DNA of 49,190 bases, taken from Opitutia bacterium (GTDB lineage Bacteria; Verrucomicrobiota; Verrucomicrobiia; Opitutales; Opitutaceae). The notes under the pieces are model-generated. The model was not told the DNA's origin. It ran no database searches and was given only the letters and a program-made list of their open reading frames with translations. The translations under genes were made by a program, and so were the position numbers. The DNA is taken from the NCBI GenBank assembly GCA_947472765.1, contig CANJCM010000031.1, positions 1-49,190 on the forward strand, in the 5' to 3' direction. Below are positions 33,137 to 40,754 of the stretch, one piece after another; the stretch's first letter is position 1, and every line of letters starts with the position of its first letter.

Positions 33137-34186
33137 CTACTTCAATTCCAGGATCTTGATATTCCGAAACCAGCACTCGTCGTTGTGGTAGGTGAGCATG
33201 ATGTGCCCGGCGATCTTCTCGCCGAATCCCGGTGCATCCTTGAATTTGCTCCCGGCCAGGCCGGCCAACACCGCCGGGCTCCCGAGTTCATACGTCAGGA
33301 CGTTATGGCCATTGAGCCAGTGTTCCACGTGCCGGCCCCGCACCACGACCTTGGAGAGGTTCCAGGTGCCGACGGGACGAAGTGCGGTTCGGGTGTTCGC
33401 CGGCAGGACATCGTAAAACGCCGCCGTGAACTGCGCCGGACCCAACGGCGCGCCGGGGTAACCCCAGTCGTCAACCATCTGGTATTCGTGACCGGGCGCC
33501 GCCGGCCGATCTTCCGTCACGAAGTATTTGATTCCGCTGTTGGCGCCATTGGCCAGCCGCCACTCCCACGTGAGCTCAAAATCCTGGAATTTCGCCTCCG
33601 TGATGAGATCCCCCGGGCCGGAGGGCTTTTCCCGACCGACGCGCGGGACGGTGTGCAGCATGCCGTCGCGGATTTCCCAGGCGCTGGCCGGCAGCCCCGA
33701 CTGGCGAAAGCCGCGCCAGCCGGTGAAGCTTGCGCCATCGAAGAGGAGTCTCCAGCCGGCGGCTCGTTCCGCGTTGGTGAGCCAGTTGATCGGCTTCGAT
33801 GCAGCGGGGCCATCGGGGCCATTGATCACCGGATCCGAAATCCAGCGGGCGAGCCGCTGGTACTCCGCATTCATGTCGTAGCGGATTTCGTCGTACCGGG
33901 TCTGATCGTAGTTCGCCCGCAGATCGAAGACGCGTTTCCGGAGGAAATCCACGTTCAGCTTCGTCCCGCCGCGCACCTGGATGTCCGTGACCGAATTCAA
34001 CACCGTGTCGAAGCGCGCGAATTCCCGGTCGATTTCCCGAAAATGCGCCTGCTGTTCCTCGGTCAGCGGCGGGGGCTCGGCGGCGGATAGGTGGTGAACC
34101 ACCAAGGCACCAAGCACACAGAGAATACCGGCCAACCTCTGCGCCTTTGTGCCTCTGTGGTTCAACTGTAGCGATTGCCGCCTCAC
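33137..34186 (-). CDS. DUF1080 protein with N-terminal extension, 3-ketoglycoside hydrolase-like
   Basis: This is a 349-residue protein. A signal-like hydrophobic segment (LAGILCVLGALVVHHLSAA) is followed by a helical stretch of about 100 residues (FREIDREFARFDTVLNSVTD) that the paralogue at 2606 lacks. The DUF1080 domain then starts at WRLLFDGASFTGWRGF and shares NSGIKYFVTEDRPAAPGHEY, VVVRGRHVEHWLNG and the C-terminal YHNDECWFRNIKILEL. The expected reaction is cleavage of a 3-keto-glycoside outside the cytoplasm. Its start overlaps the DUF1552 stop by 4 bp (ATGA), so the two are translationally coupled. It is the third gene of the DUF1592-DUF1552-DUF1080 operon. Confidence 0.9.
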   Translation of the reverse strand: MRRQSLQLNHRGTKAQRLAGILCVLGALVVHHLSAAEPPPLTEEQQAHFREIDREFARFDTVLNSVTDIQVRGGTKLNVDFLRKRVFDLRANYDQTRYDEIRYDMNAEYQRLARWISDPVINGPDGPAASKPINWLTNAERAAGWRLLFDGASFTGWRGFRQSGLPASAWEIRDGMLHTVPRVGREKPSGPGDLITEAKFQDFELTWEWRLANGANSGIKYFVTEDRPAAPGHEYQMVDDWGYPGAPLGPAQFTAAFYDVLPANTRTALRPVGTWNLSKVVVRGRHVEHWLNGHNVLTYELGSPAVLAGLAGSKFKDAPGFGEKIAGHIMLTYHNDECWFRNIKILELK

Positions 34187-35520
34187 GTCGGCTCCAGGCC
34201 CTTGATGGTGCCGGTCGATGAGCCGAATTTCTCCGCCTCGATCCCCATCCGGTGGAGCATCGAGACGAAGAGATTGGACAGCGGGATGTTTCGATACCGG
34301 TCGAAGGCGATGACCTGCCCATGGCGGAAGCCGCCACCAGCGAGGATTATCGGCAGGTTCGTCGTTTCGTGCGTGTTGGAGTTTCCGAAGTTGGAACCAT
34401 ACAGGAGCATCGTCCGCTCGAGCAGCGTATCCTCACCTTCCCGCACGGCCTTGAAGTCCGCGTACAGCTTCGCGAGCAGCTTCATGTGCGACACATCGAT
34501 CGCCTTCAATTGCGCCATCCGATCCGGCTCCTGACCATGGTGCGAGAGATTGTGATAACTCTCTGTGATCGTGCTTCCCGGGACCTCAAGGACCGGGGAA
34601 CCCGCGCTATCGAGGAACAACGTGATCGCCCGCGTCGAGTCGGTCTCAAAGGCGAGTTGGGCCAGCCGATACAGCACATTCAGCTTTTCCATGTACTGCG
34701 CGGGACTGGCCGGGTCGACCGGCACCGGCGCATTAACCACCGGCTTCGGCTTATACTCCCAGCCCTTCGACGCCTGCATCTGCTTCTCGAGCGTCCGCAC
34801 GCTGGTGAAATACTGGTCCATCCGCTCCTGATCGCGGCGCGACCCCTTCGCCTCGAAACGCTTCGTCTGCTCCGCGACCGCGTCGAGCACGCTCCGCCCG
34901 CTGTCGAGTTTGCGGACCTCCGCCTCGATCTGCGCCGGCGTGCCCTGCAGGAAGAGCTGCTGGAAGACATCCGCGGCCCGCTCCTGGGGCGGGATGCCCA
35001 CGCCGTTGCCGGTGTACGAACAGCTGCGCGTCTCGCGCGTGTTCACGCCGAGGGTGATCGACGGGAACCGGGTCAGAATCCCGATTTTCTCCGCCATCGC
35101 TTGATCGAGCGAGATGGTGTTGCGAAAAGACCCGGCCCCGGGGTGCGGCGCCGCGGTGAGGAAACACTGATCCGACTTGTGCGCCCCATCGGCGCCCGGA
35201 TGATGCACCCCCATGAAAACGGTGAAGTCGCTGCGATGCTCCTGCAGCAGCTGGAGGTATTCCGACGCGACATAGTCCTTGCCGCTCCCCTGCGGGGCAT
35301 AGTGCCGCTCGAGCAGGCCGAGATTGTTGCAGATTGCGAACATTCGGCGCGGCTTGGTTTGCAGCGCCTCGCCCGCCGCGGCCGCGCGCCCGAGACCCGG
35401 CATCATCGCGTCGAGCAGGGGCAGGCCAAGGGCGATGCCCGATCCGCGCAGGAAATGGCGGCGGGACAGAGGACGACGCGTCGAGATAAATGGTCCGCAA
35501 AGTGGGGTGTTCGTTTTCAT
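34183..35520 (-). CDS. DUF1552 Tat-exported protein
   Basis: This 445-residue protein has a Tat signal (PLSRRHFLRGSGIALGLPLL). It contains the DUF1552 blocks RMFAICNNLGLLERHYAP, DYVASEYLQLLQEHRSDFTV, GVHHPGADGAHKSDQCFLT, YHNLSHHGQEPDRMAQLKAI and GSNFGNSNTHETTNLPIILA. The fold is related to alkaline-phosphatase/sulfatase-like DUF1501 proteins, but the function is unknown. In PVC genomes DUF1552 genes are almost always beside a DUF1592-type cytochrome gene, as here, so the two products likely form one extracytoplasmic redox complex. It lies 110 bp downstream of that gene and overlaps the DUF1080 start by 4 bp. Confidence 0.9.
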   Translation of the reverse strand: MKTNTPLCGPFISTRRPLSRRHFLRGSGIALGLPLLDAMMPGLGRAAAAGEALQTKPRRMFAICNNLGLLERHYAPQGSGKDYVASEYLQLLQEHRSDFTVFMGVHHPGADGAHKSDQCFLTAAPHPGAGSFRNTISLDQAMAEKIGILTRFPSITLGVNTRETRSCSYTGNGVGIPPQERAADVFQQLFLQGTPAQIEAEVRKLDSGRSVLDAVAEQTKRFEAKGSRRDQERMDQYFTSVRTLEKQMQASKGWEYKPKPVVNAPVPVDPASPAQYMEKLNVLYRLAQLAFETDSTRAITLFLDSAGSPVLEVPGSTITESYHNLSHHGQEPDRMAQLKAIDVSHMKLLAKLYADFKAVREGEDTLLERTMLLYGSNFGNSNTHETTNLPIILAGGGFRHGQVIAFDRYRNIPLSNLFVSMLHRMGIEAEKFGSSTGTIKGLEPT

Positions 35521-35629
35521 GAGCGTCAGAGGTCAGAGGGCGGAAGAAGGCGGGATTGAAGCTGTAGAAACAGGCCGTGCCGGGTGGGCGGAGCGCCGGT
35601 CCACGTTGCCGGCATCACTTGATTGGAAA

Positions 35630-38332
35630 TCATTTATTCAGGAAAACCTCACTCTGGACGACTTCGTGGATGAGGCTGCGCACGCCGAACGACCGCGCGC
35701 GGGTCTTCCTGAGCATCTCCTCGATCGCCGGTCGATCCCCGAAACGCACCGGCGAGCCGGTGGCATAGGTGACCAGCTGGCGAACAAGGTTGCGGGCGAT
35801 GATCTCCTCGTCGGCCAGGAGCAGCGACTTGAAGTCGCGCACGTCATTGAACTTCCTCCCATCCGCGAGTTCGCCAAACGGCTCCACCGGCAGCGCGTAA
35901 TGGAACGCATACGGCCAGCCGTTCTTGCCCCAGCCCGGCTCGGGGAACCGGTTGCTCGCGATGGCGCGGTAGCGCTGCCGCCAGCCGCCCAGGATGTCGA
36001 AGCTCTCGAACGCGAGCCCGAGCGGGTCGATCTTGCGATGGCAGACGGCGCAGCTCTCGTCGGCGCGATGTTTGTCGAGCTGCTGGCGGATGGTCACCGC
36101 CCCGCGGATATCCGGATCAACCGCGGGCACGGCGGCGGGCGGCGGCGGGACCTCGAAACCGAGGATATGCTCGAGCACCCACTTGCCGCGCATGACGGGC
36201 GACGTGGTCGTGCCGTTGGCGCTCACCTTGAGGATGCTGGCCTGGGTCAGGAATCCGCCGCGCTCGGTTCCCGCCGGCAGCGCCACCGGGCGCATTGCCA
36301 CGCCCTCGACCCCGTGGAGCCCATAGTGGCTGGCGAGCCGTTCGTTCAGGAAGGTGTAGTCGGAATCAACGACGTTGCGGGCCGGCAGGTCGCGGGCGAC
36401 GAGGTCGCTGAAAAACAGCCGCGTCTCGGCCTGCGCCGCCTCGACCAGCGAATCGTCGAGATAGTAGTCGTTGTACAGCTTCTCGTCCGGGGACGTCTCG
36501 TCCATTTTCCGCAGTTCCAGCCAGTAATCGAGAAACGCATCCATGAACCGGGCGGACTTCGGATGCCGCAGCAATCGCTCCGTTTCCTCGCGGAGCACCT
36601 CGGGACGGTGCAACTCGCCGCGCCGGGCGCGTTCCCGCAAGGCCGGGTCGGGCTCGGAATTCCACAGGAAAAACGCCAGCCGGGTCGCCAGCGCGAAGTC
36701 GTCGAGTTTTCCCGGCGCCTCGTCGATGTAAACGAACTCGGGCGACGACAGGATCGCCGTGTAGGTCGCGAGCATCGAATCCGCGAAGCTGAACTTCATC
36801 GCCCCGAAGTGCTGGTGGAAGAGTTTCAGGAAAATCTGGGTGTCGGATTCCAGCACCGGCCGGCGATAGGCCCGCGGCAGGAACGAGCGAATCAGCCGCT
36901 CGGCGTCGGCGCCGGGATTGGACGGGGTGACATCAAACTGCACGGCCGCCGCCGCTCCCCGTCCGCGACCCCGACCCCGCGCCGGTTCCGGCGTCGCCGA
37001 GGCTGCCGGTTCGCGCCGCTGTACGGGGAGATCCCCGAACATCAGCCGGTATCCCGCGCCGGTCTTCTCGTCGTAAAGGGGCCCCTCGACTTCCATCCAC
37101 CGGAAGGCCACGCCGGGCATGCCGTCGCGCTGCGCGAGCGGGCTGGTGTGCCCCCACGCGTTGGGCGCGGGTGATGGCCGCGGCCGGATGAGCCGGGTCG
37201 CATCCGTGATGGTCCACTCGCCGGCGTTCATCCAGATCTCGCCCAAGTCATGCACGGCGGCATCGGGCCTCAGATCGAAGGCCCCAAGCCGGCGGGCGAC
37301 TCCTCCCCCCGAATAGATGATCACCGGTTCGGAGCGTCGGCCCGGAGAGAGGTCGTCGAAGTTGGGCACATACCACCACGCCGGCTCGGCGTGGCCGCGG
37401 GGATTGGTCGGCGTCGCGTCATGGAAGTTCATCTTGTACCCGCCGGGCCCGGCCCAGACGGTGTAGCCGCTGAAGCGCATCCGATAGCGTCCCGTCACCG
37501 GCGCGGTGAAATTGCGCCAGTGCGTGAGGTAGCCGATGACGTAGTTGCTCGAGACCCAGCCTACGGCCTCCATCTCGCGGGTCTTCGGATCCGAACCGCC
37601 CACCGTGATGGGGGCCCGCCCCGCGCGCACTTCCGGTTGGGCAGAGTTGCCCAGCAGGGGGAACCAGCTGCGGTCCGGCGTGCCCGAGCCGACGCGAAAG
37701 CCCACGGTAAATTGGGTGAGGCTGTTTTCATCGCGGCCGTAGTAGCGCACGGTCTTCGTTTCCGGCTGCAGCAGCCGCGCCTTGACGACCTCCCGGAGCG
37801 CGTAGTCGGCCACGGTCATGTAACGCGCCATGTGGACGTGCGAGACATCCAGCGCCTCGCCGATCTTGTTGAATCCATTCGCCACCCCGTCCTCCGGCAG
37901 GCGGTCCTTCAGCTGCAGCCAAGGCGTGTCCAGCAGATCGCGCAGGGCGTTCTCGTATTCGTAACGATTGAGCCGCCGCCGCGTCGCCCGGCCTTCGCGC
38001 TGCACGATGGCCTGGTCCGCCGTCGTGAGCCGCGCAGCGATCGCGGCCAGGTATGCCTGCTGCTCGGCGGCCACCGGGCGCTTCTTCTCCTTCGGCGGCA
38101 TCTCGCCGGCCCGCACCCGGTCGTGAATCTTCACCCAGATCGCAAGATTCGCGGCGTCGTCCAGCGTGAAAGGCAGCGCGGTGAGATCCAGCCCGCCTTC
38201 CTTGTCCACGTCGTTATGGCAGCTTGAGCAATGCCGATCCGTGAAGGCAAACGGATCGAATTCCGCCGCGGGCGCGCGAGCGGCGAGCGCGAAGCCGGCC
38301 GCCGCGAGCGCGCCACGGACAAGACGATACAT
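35630..38332 (-). CDS. DUF1592-type multidomain c-type cytochrome (DUF1587/1592/1588/1585)
   Basis: This is a 900-residue exported protein. I choose the ATG at 38332 (signal LVRGALAAAGFALAARAPAA); another ATG six codons upstream is possible. The N-terminal cytochrome-like domain has CSSCH at residues 35-39 and MPPKEKKRP as an axial-ligand candidate. RRLNRYEYENALRDLLDTP starts DUF1587. A carbohydrate-binding-like beta insert follows, then DUF1595/1592 (FLPRAYRRPVLESDTQIFL, LATRLAFFLWNSEPDPALRE) and DUF1588/1585 with a second CAVCH at about 761-765. These proteins are abundant in Planctomycetes and Verrucomicrobia and pair with DUF1552. They are presumed to oxidise or bind polysaccharide with electron transfer, but no reaction is proved. 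Confidence 0.9.
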   Translation of the reverse strand: MYRLVRGALAAAGFALAARAPAAEFDPFAFTDRHCSSCHNDVDKEGGLDLTALPFTLDDAANLAIWVKIHDRVRAGEMPPKEKKRPVAAEQQAYLAAIAARLTTADQAIVQREGRATRRRLNRYEYENALRDLLDTPWLQLKDRLPEDGVANGFNKIGEALDVSHVHMARYMTVADYALREVVKARLLQPETKTVRYYGRDENSLTQFTVGFRVGSGTPDRSWFPLLGNSAQPEVRAGRAPITVGGSDPKTREMEAVGWVSSNYVIGYLTHWRNFTAPVTGRYRMRFSGYTVWAGPGGYKMNFHDATPTNPRGHAEPAWWYVPNFDDLSPGRRSEPVIIYSGGGVARRLGAFDLRPDAAVHDLGEIWMNAGEWTITDATRLIRPRPSPAPNAWGHTSPLAQRDGMPGVAFRWMEVEGPLYDEKTGAGYRLMFGDLPVQRREPAASATPEPARGRGRGRGAAAAVQFDVTPSNPGADAERLIRSFLPRAYRRPVLESDTQIFLKLFHQHFGAMKFSFADSMLATYTAILSSPEFVYIDEAPGKLDDFALATRLAFFLWNSEPDPALRERARRGELHRPEVLREETERLLRHPKSARFMDAFLDYWLELRKMDETSPDEKLYNDYYLDDSLVEAAQAETRLFFSDLVARDLPARNVVDSDYTFLNERLASHYGLHGVEGVAMRPVALPAGTERGGFLTQASILKVSANGTTTSPVMRGKWVLEHILGFEVPPPPAAVPAVDPDIRGAVTIRQQLDKHRADESCAVCHRKIDPLGLAFESFDILGGWRQRYRAIASNRFPEPGWGKNGWPYAFHYALPVEPFGELADGRKFNDVRDFKSLLLADEEIIARNLVRQLVTYATGSPVRFGDRPAIEEMLRKTRARSFGVRSLIHEVVQSEVFLNK

Positions 38333-38759
38333 GGGAGACCTGGGGTTCATCTCTGGGGTTGAGACTAGGGCCGTTGACACCTTGTGCGGGATCGAACGAC
38401 GGTCAACGCCATAGCCTTGGCGACGGCGCGGAGGTGGAATCGGAGCCGATAAAGGGGTCGGGCCCGCCCATCCATTTTTGGACAGGATGTACAGGATGGG
38501 CAGGATTCGAACCGGGATCGGAGACTCCAATTCAGCTCACGCGGAGCCGCGGAGTTTTGCGGATTCTCGTCGGCCGAAGATACCTTCGCTGGCCGCACGT
38601 AGCACCACGTCATGTTCGAAATGCGGAAATCCGAAGCTCGAACTCTGCCGCTCGATCCCCAGCTGCTTCCTCTGCGCCCTCCCTTAACCTCTGTGCCCTC
38701 TGCGTTCCAGGCTCGGGCCTAAATCGAAAATCGAGAATGCCGCCGGCTTGGCGGGCGGC
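38333..38759. other. Gene-free stretch with the right flank of the DUF1592 operon
   Basis: Holds the right 91-bp direct repeat (38468-38558), whose start is an inverted CAGGAT copy, and a CTCTGCG-type stretch (about 38669-38715). The operon promoter should lie between 38340 and 38460. Confidence 0.65.
38468..38558 (+). repeat. 91-bp direct repeat, right copy
   Basis: Same orientation as 32984-33074, with two base differences (GATGT for GATGC and GAGCC for GAGAC). It lies about 135 bp upstream of the operon start. Confidence 0.9.
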
Positions 38760-39779
38760 TCACCTCCACCCCAAGCCCGGCGCGACATGCTTCAGCAGCG
38801 ACTCCAGCACGTGTACGTTATATTCCACGCCCAATTGGTTCGGGATCGTGAGCAGCAAGGTGTCGGCCTCGGCGATCGCTTCATCCTGCCGCAGCTCCTC
38901 GATCAGCACATCCGGTTCGGCGGCGTAGCCCCGGCCGAAAACCGCGCGGGTTGAGTCGATGATGCCAATCTGATCCGTCTCCCGACCACCGCTTCCGAAG
39001 TAGGCGCGGTCGAGATCGTTCATCAGCGGAAAAATGCTGCGACTCACGGAAACGCGCGGCGTCCGCTTGTGTCCGGCTTCCTGCCACGCCTGGCGGTAGG
39101 CGCGGATTTGCTTCGCCTGTTGCACACCCAGCGGCTCGCCCGATTCGTCGAACTTGAGCGTCGAGCTCTGCAGGTTCATCCCGAGCTTCGCCGCCCAGAC
39201 CGCCGTCGCATTCGTCGCGGAGCCCCACCAGATCCGCTCCCGCAATCCGGCGGAGAAAGGCTCAAGCCGCAGCAGCCCCGGCGGATTGGGAAACATCGGA
39301 CGCGGGTTGGGCTGGGCGAATCCCCGGCCGCTCAGGAGCTCGAGAAACTCCTGCGCGTGACGCCGGCCCAAGGCCTGATCGTCCTCGCCCTCACGCGGCT
39401 GATACCCGAAGTGACGCCAGCCATCGATCACCTGCTCCGGCGAACCGCGACTGATCCCGAGCTGCAACCGCGACCCTGCGATAATATCCGCAGCTCCGGC
39501 GTCCTCGACCATGTAGTGCGGATTCTCGTACCGCATGTCGATGACCGCAGTGCCGATCTCGATTTTCTTCGTCCGCGCACCGACCGCGGCGAGCAACGGA
39601 AACGGCGAGGCGAGCTGCCGGGCAAAGTGGTGCACCCGGAAATAAGCGCCATCCAGCCCGAGCCGCTCCGCCTCGACCGCGAGATCGATGGACTGCAGCA
39701 GCACATCCGCCGCCGACCGCGCCGCCGACTGCGACGAAGGCGTCCAGTGCCCAAAGGACAGAAACCCGAGCTTTTTCAT
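38760..39779 (-). CDS. LLM-class (luciferase-like) flavin-dependent oxidoreductase
   Basis: This 339-residue protein starts at the ATG at 39779; a longer upstream frame is repeat-derived. The bacterial-luciferase barrel features are RSAADVLLQSIDLAVEAERL, DGAYFRVHHFARQLASPFPL, IEIGTAVIDMRYENPHYMVE with GAADIIAGSRLQLGISRGSP, and WWGSATNATAVWAAKLGMNL. Members use FMN (or F420) to oxidise small molecules with O2. It belongs to the alkanal monooxygenase-like group, and the substrate is unknown. No flavin reductase is adjacent. Confidence 0.88.
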   Translation of the reverse strand: MKKLGFLSFGHWTPSSQSAARSAADVLLQSIDLAVEAERLGLDGAYFRVHHFARQLASPFPLLAAVGARTKKIEIGTAVIDMRYENPHYMVEDAGAADIIAGSRLQLGISRGSPEQVIDGWRHFGYQPREGEDDQALGRRHAQEFLELLSGRGFAQPNPRPMFPNPPGLLRLEPFSAGLRERIWWGSATNATAVWAAKLGMNLQSSTLKFDESGEPLGVQQAKQIRAYRQAWQEAGHKRTPRVSVSRSIFPLMNDLDRAYFGSGGRETDQIGIIDSTRAVFGRGYAAEPDVLIEELRQDEAIAEADTLLLTIPNQLGVEYNVHVLESLLKHVAPGLGWR

Positions 39780-39859
39780 TCCTCCCACCGGTACCAACCA
39801 CGCGACGGAAAGCAATCGGCCGGGACGGCGCCGGAGGACGGACGATAGACTAGAGACGA

Positions 39860-39890
39860 CAGACGGCGGATGGCGGACGGCGGACGGTGG
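39860..39890. repeat. 7-bp degenerate tandem repeat, GGCGGAC family
   Basis: GACGGCGGATGGCGGACGGC and on, 7-bp steps, 10 bp before MITE copy 7. Confidence 0.75.
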
Positions 39891-39900
39891 CGTCTCCCAA

Positions 39901-39970
39901 GGGGTCAGGCCGTTACATGTTAACGGCTCCCCCCGCCGAAGACGCTGCTAACATGTAACGGCCCGACCCC
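39901..39970. repeat. MITE/REP-like element, GGGGTCAG family, copy 7
   Basis: Short 70-bp copy. The arms GGGGTCAGGCCGTTACATGT and its inverse ACATGTAACGGCCCGACCCC differ from other copies in the GCCGTTAC core, and both arms carry the same change, showing compensatory evolution of the palindrome. Confidence 0.85.
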
Positions 39971-40001
39971 TTCAGATTGCGGCCCAGCGGTCGTGTCTTC
40001 G

Positions 40002-40079
40002 GTGGCACGGGTCTCCCGACCCGTGAAGAGGGGGGATGGAATTCCTAACGGTCTCCACGGGTCGGGAGACCCGTGCCAC
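40002..40079. repeat. 24-bp perfect inverted repeat with nested palindromes
   Basis: Arms 40002-40025 and 40056-40079 are exact inverses around a 30-bp spacer. Each arm contains ACGGGTCTCCCGACCCGT, itself a 6-bp stem with 6-bp loop. Unlike the GGAGGGC and GGGGTCAG families, it occurs once in the window. Confidence 0.9.
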
Positions 40080-40378
40080 GCGGCGGCGGCGGCCGGATAC
40101 CGGGGCAGTCGGGCCCTGCTCAAACCTTCGATCCTCTGAACAGGAGGCAAACCGAGGTCGGGCGGAGTCGGTAGGCGATGGACCGGACGGCGTCCTGGAC
40201 TCGTCCGCCCTCCGGCCTCTCCCCGTCCGTCATCAGCCAACCGCGTTGTGCCGACCCCGGTGCCAACCTGAGTCAGTTTTCAGTCGGAATCCAACCGAAC
40301 CTCAACCGACTCCGCCTTCCGTCATCCGCCGTCTGGCGTCTGGCGTCTGACCCTCCTTCGCCGCTGGCTTCGGAGGGT

Positions 40379-40402
40379 GGCTTTCGCACGGGGGCGAAAG
40401 CC
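40379..40402. other. Strong hairpin, not a clear terminator
   Basis: GGCTTTCGC and GCGAAAGCC form a 9-bp stem around a 6-base loop. No T-run follows on either strand, so it is not called a rho-independent terminator. Confidence 0.5.
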
Positions 40403-40443
40403 AAAATGGGGCGGCCAACGGGACTCGAACCGATTTTGGCCGC
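40400..40443 (-). other. tRNA 3'-end-like sequence, candidate island attachment site
   Basis: The minus strand reads GGTTCGAGTCCCGTTGGCCG then CCCCA (40407-40431), matching a T-loop, acceptor strand and CCA end. The base before CCA is C, as in tRNA-His. The 8-mer GCGGCCAA upstream (40436-40443) can pair with the acceptor strand TTGGCCGC (40411-40418), so the piece folds as an acceptor/T-arm minihelix. The D and anticodon arms are absent, so this is not a tRNA gene. Such 3' ends are left by tRNA-targeting integrases. AT-richer accessory DNA starts here. Confidence 0.55.
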
Positions 40444-40659
40444 TGAAGCTAAGTCGCTTTGAAAACGCGGACTTAGTTGATTGTTAGTATTTTAGAACGA
40501 GCAAAAACAAGCACTCAAATCTCAAAAAGTGAAGCCAAAAACGCAATCTCTGGCAACCTTGTGGCAACCTAATTTGCCAAGAAACGCGCAGAGGTTGCGT
40601 GGTCCCACTTGAGTATGTGTGTGACGGATACTCATAGCATTTCACGAAGAATTGATGGC

Positions 40660-40754
40660 CTATTCAGCTTCATGCAGCGCCGCGATCAACTCATCATAAT
40701 TCAACGGTTCGTCCAGGAACATCTGCCGCATGGAAGCGTGGCAAAGGTGCTCAT
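40660..40754 (-). pseudogene. 3' remnant of an AbiEii-like toxin gene
   Basis: Directly after the DUF6088 gene, in another frame, the minus strand reads RYEHLCHASMRQMFLDEPLN and then YDELIAALHEAE and a TAG at 40660-40662. This resembles the C-terminal end of nucleotidyltransferase-type toxins that normally follow DUF6088 antitoxins. An ATG at 40754 overlaps the DUF6088 stop by 4 bp (ATGA), the usual coupling, but that frame stops after 17 codons. The bulk of the partner gene appears deleted and only its tail remains. Confidence 0.5.

Larger units (their letters stand above)
39780..40659. other. Gene-free junction between chromosome backbone and accessory island
   Basis: In order: a GGCGGAC heptamer array, MITE copy 7, a 24-bp perfect inverted repeat, a second heptamer array (GTCTGGC, about 40320-40350), two hairpins (about 40350-40377 and 40379-40402), the tRNA-3'-end-like sequence (40400-40443) and an AT-richer stretch to 40659. 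No gene is supported. Confidence 0.7.

Noticed and set aside
40379-40402. Rho-independent terminator
   Set aside because: Strong stem but no T-run on either strand.
40400-40443. Functional tRNA gene
   Set aside because: Only the T-arm and acceptor parts are present; no D-arm or anticodon arm can be placed.
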